From Nitrospira sp. (GTDB lineage Bacteria > Nitrospirota > Nitrospiria > Nitrospirales > Nitrospiraceae), in assembly GCA_024998705.1 (NCBI GenBank), contig JACOEF010000267.1:1-6632 (forward strand): a DNA stretch of 6,632 nt. The letters are read 5' to 3'. Under the pieces are notes generated by a model that saw only the letters and a list, made by a program, of their open reading frames with translations, was not told the origin of the DNA and did no database searches. The position numbers were made by a program, and so were the translations under genes. How positions within the stretch are numbered: position 1 is the first letter of the stretch; every line of letters begins with the position of its first letter. Below, in pieces: positions 6,583 through 6,632 of this stretch.

Positions 6583-6632
6583 ATGGACATCTCCGCATGC
6601 GGAACTTTGACATAGAGGCGTGTGCCCTGGTG
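6579..6632 (-). CDS. C-terminal end of a probable sensor histidine kinase (5' part outside window)
   Basis: Only the last 17 residues and the stop are present. They read HQGTRLYVKVPHAEMSI. G-T-R-L-Y-V-K-V-P matches the final beta strand of a kinase ATPase domain (usual form G-T-x-hydrophobic-x-hydrophobic-x-hydrophobic-P). The TGA overlaps the start of the response regulator by ATGA, the standard layout of a kinase-regulator pair. A NarL-type partner suggests a HisKA_3-type (NarX/DegS-like) kinase. The sensor domain and the signal cannot be seen. The call rests on this short motif plus position. Confidence 0.75.
   Translation of the reverse strand, partial: HQGTRLYVKVPHAEMSI
6591..6594 (-). 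promoter_or_regulatory. Ribosome binding site of the response regulator gene
   Basis: GGAG on the minus strand, 8 nt before ATG 6582, inside the end of the upstream kinase gene. Together with the ATGA overlap it fixes the start. Confidence 0.6.

Noticed and set aside
6593..6602. Palindrome CCGCATGCGG next to the response regulator ribosome site
   Set aside because: It has no loop, so it cannot form a useful hairpin, and it lies within the kinase coding sequence; most likely codon-driven.

Overview
This window comes from a GC-rich Gram-negative bacterium. The style of the response regulator, the pump genes and a small four-cysteine protein recalls Nitrospira (Nitrospirota). That placement is an inference from memory, not a search result. 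Every gene I can support lies on the minus strand, so the window reads biologically from right to left.

Right end (about 6632 to 5938): the last 17 codons of a probable sensor histidine kinase overlap, by an ATGA junction, a complete NarL/FixJ-type response regulator. After a 193-bp gap there is a 69-residue protein with two CxxC motifs (5744-5535). It has an excellent ribosome binding site and looks like a small zinc-binding protein. It is easily missed because of its size.

Middle (5534 to about 5083): roughly 450 bp without a convincing gene precede the efflux operon. They contain inverted and direct repeats, including two similar CCGTTGTT...ACAAC dyads that could be operator sites. I found no clear sigma-70 promoter here.

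Left part (5082 to 1): a three-gene tripartite heavy-metal efflux operon in the order outer-membrane channel, periplasmic adaptor lipoprotein, inner-membrane RND transporter (czcCBA/cusCBA-like). The first two genes overlap by ATGA. The second and third are 4 bp apart. The RND gene runs off the left edge after 801 codons, with about a quarter of the protein still to come. Together the three proteins would form a proton-driven channel from periplasm and inner membrane to the outside. By alignment from memory, the positions of the three CusA copper/silver methionines hold Gln, Ala and Glu, which argues for divalent cations rather than Cu(I)/Ag(I). The TM4 motif, however, lacks the first of the CzcA aspartates. 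The two-component system upstream may control the pump, but only proximity supports that. I see no mobile element, tRNA, rRNA or CRISPR array.
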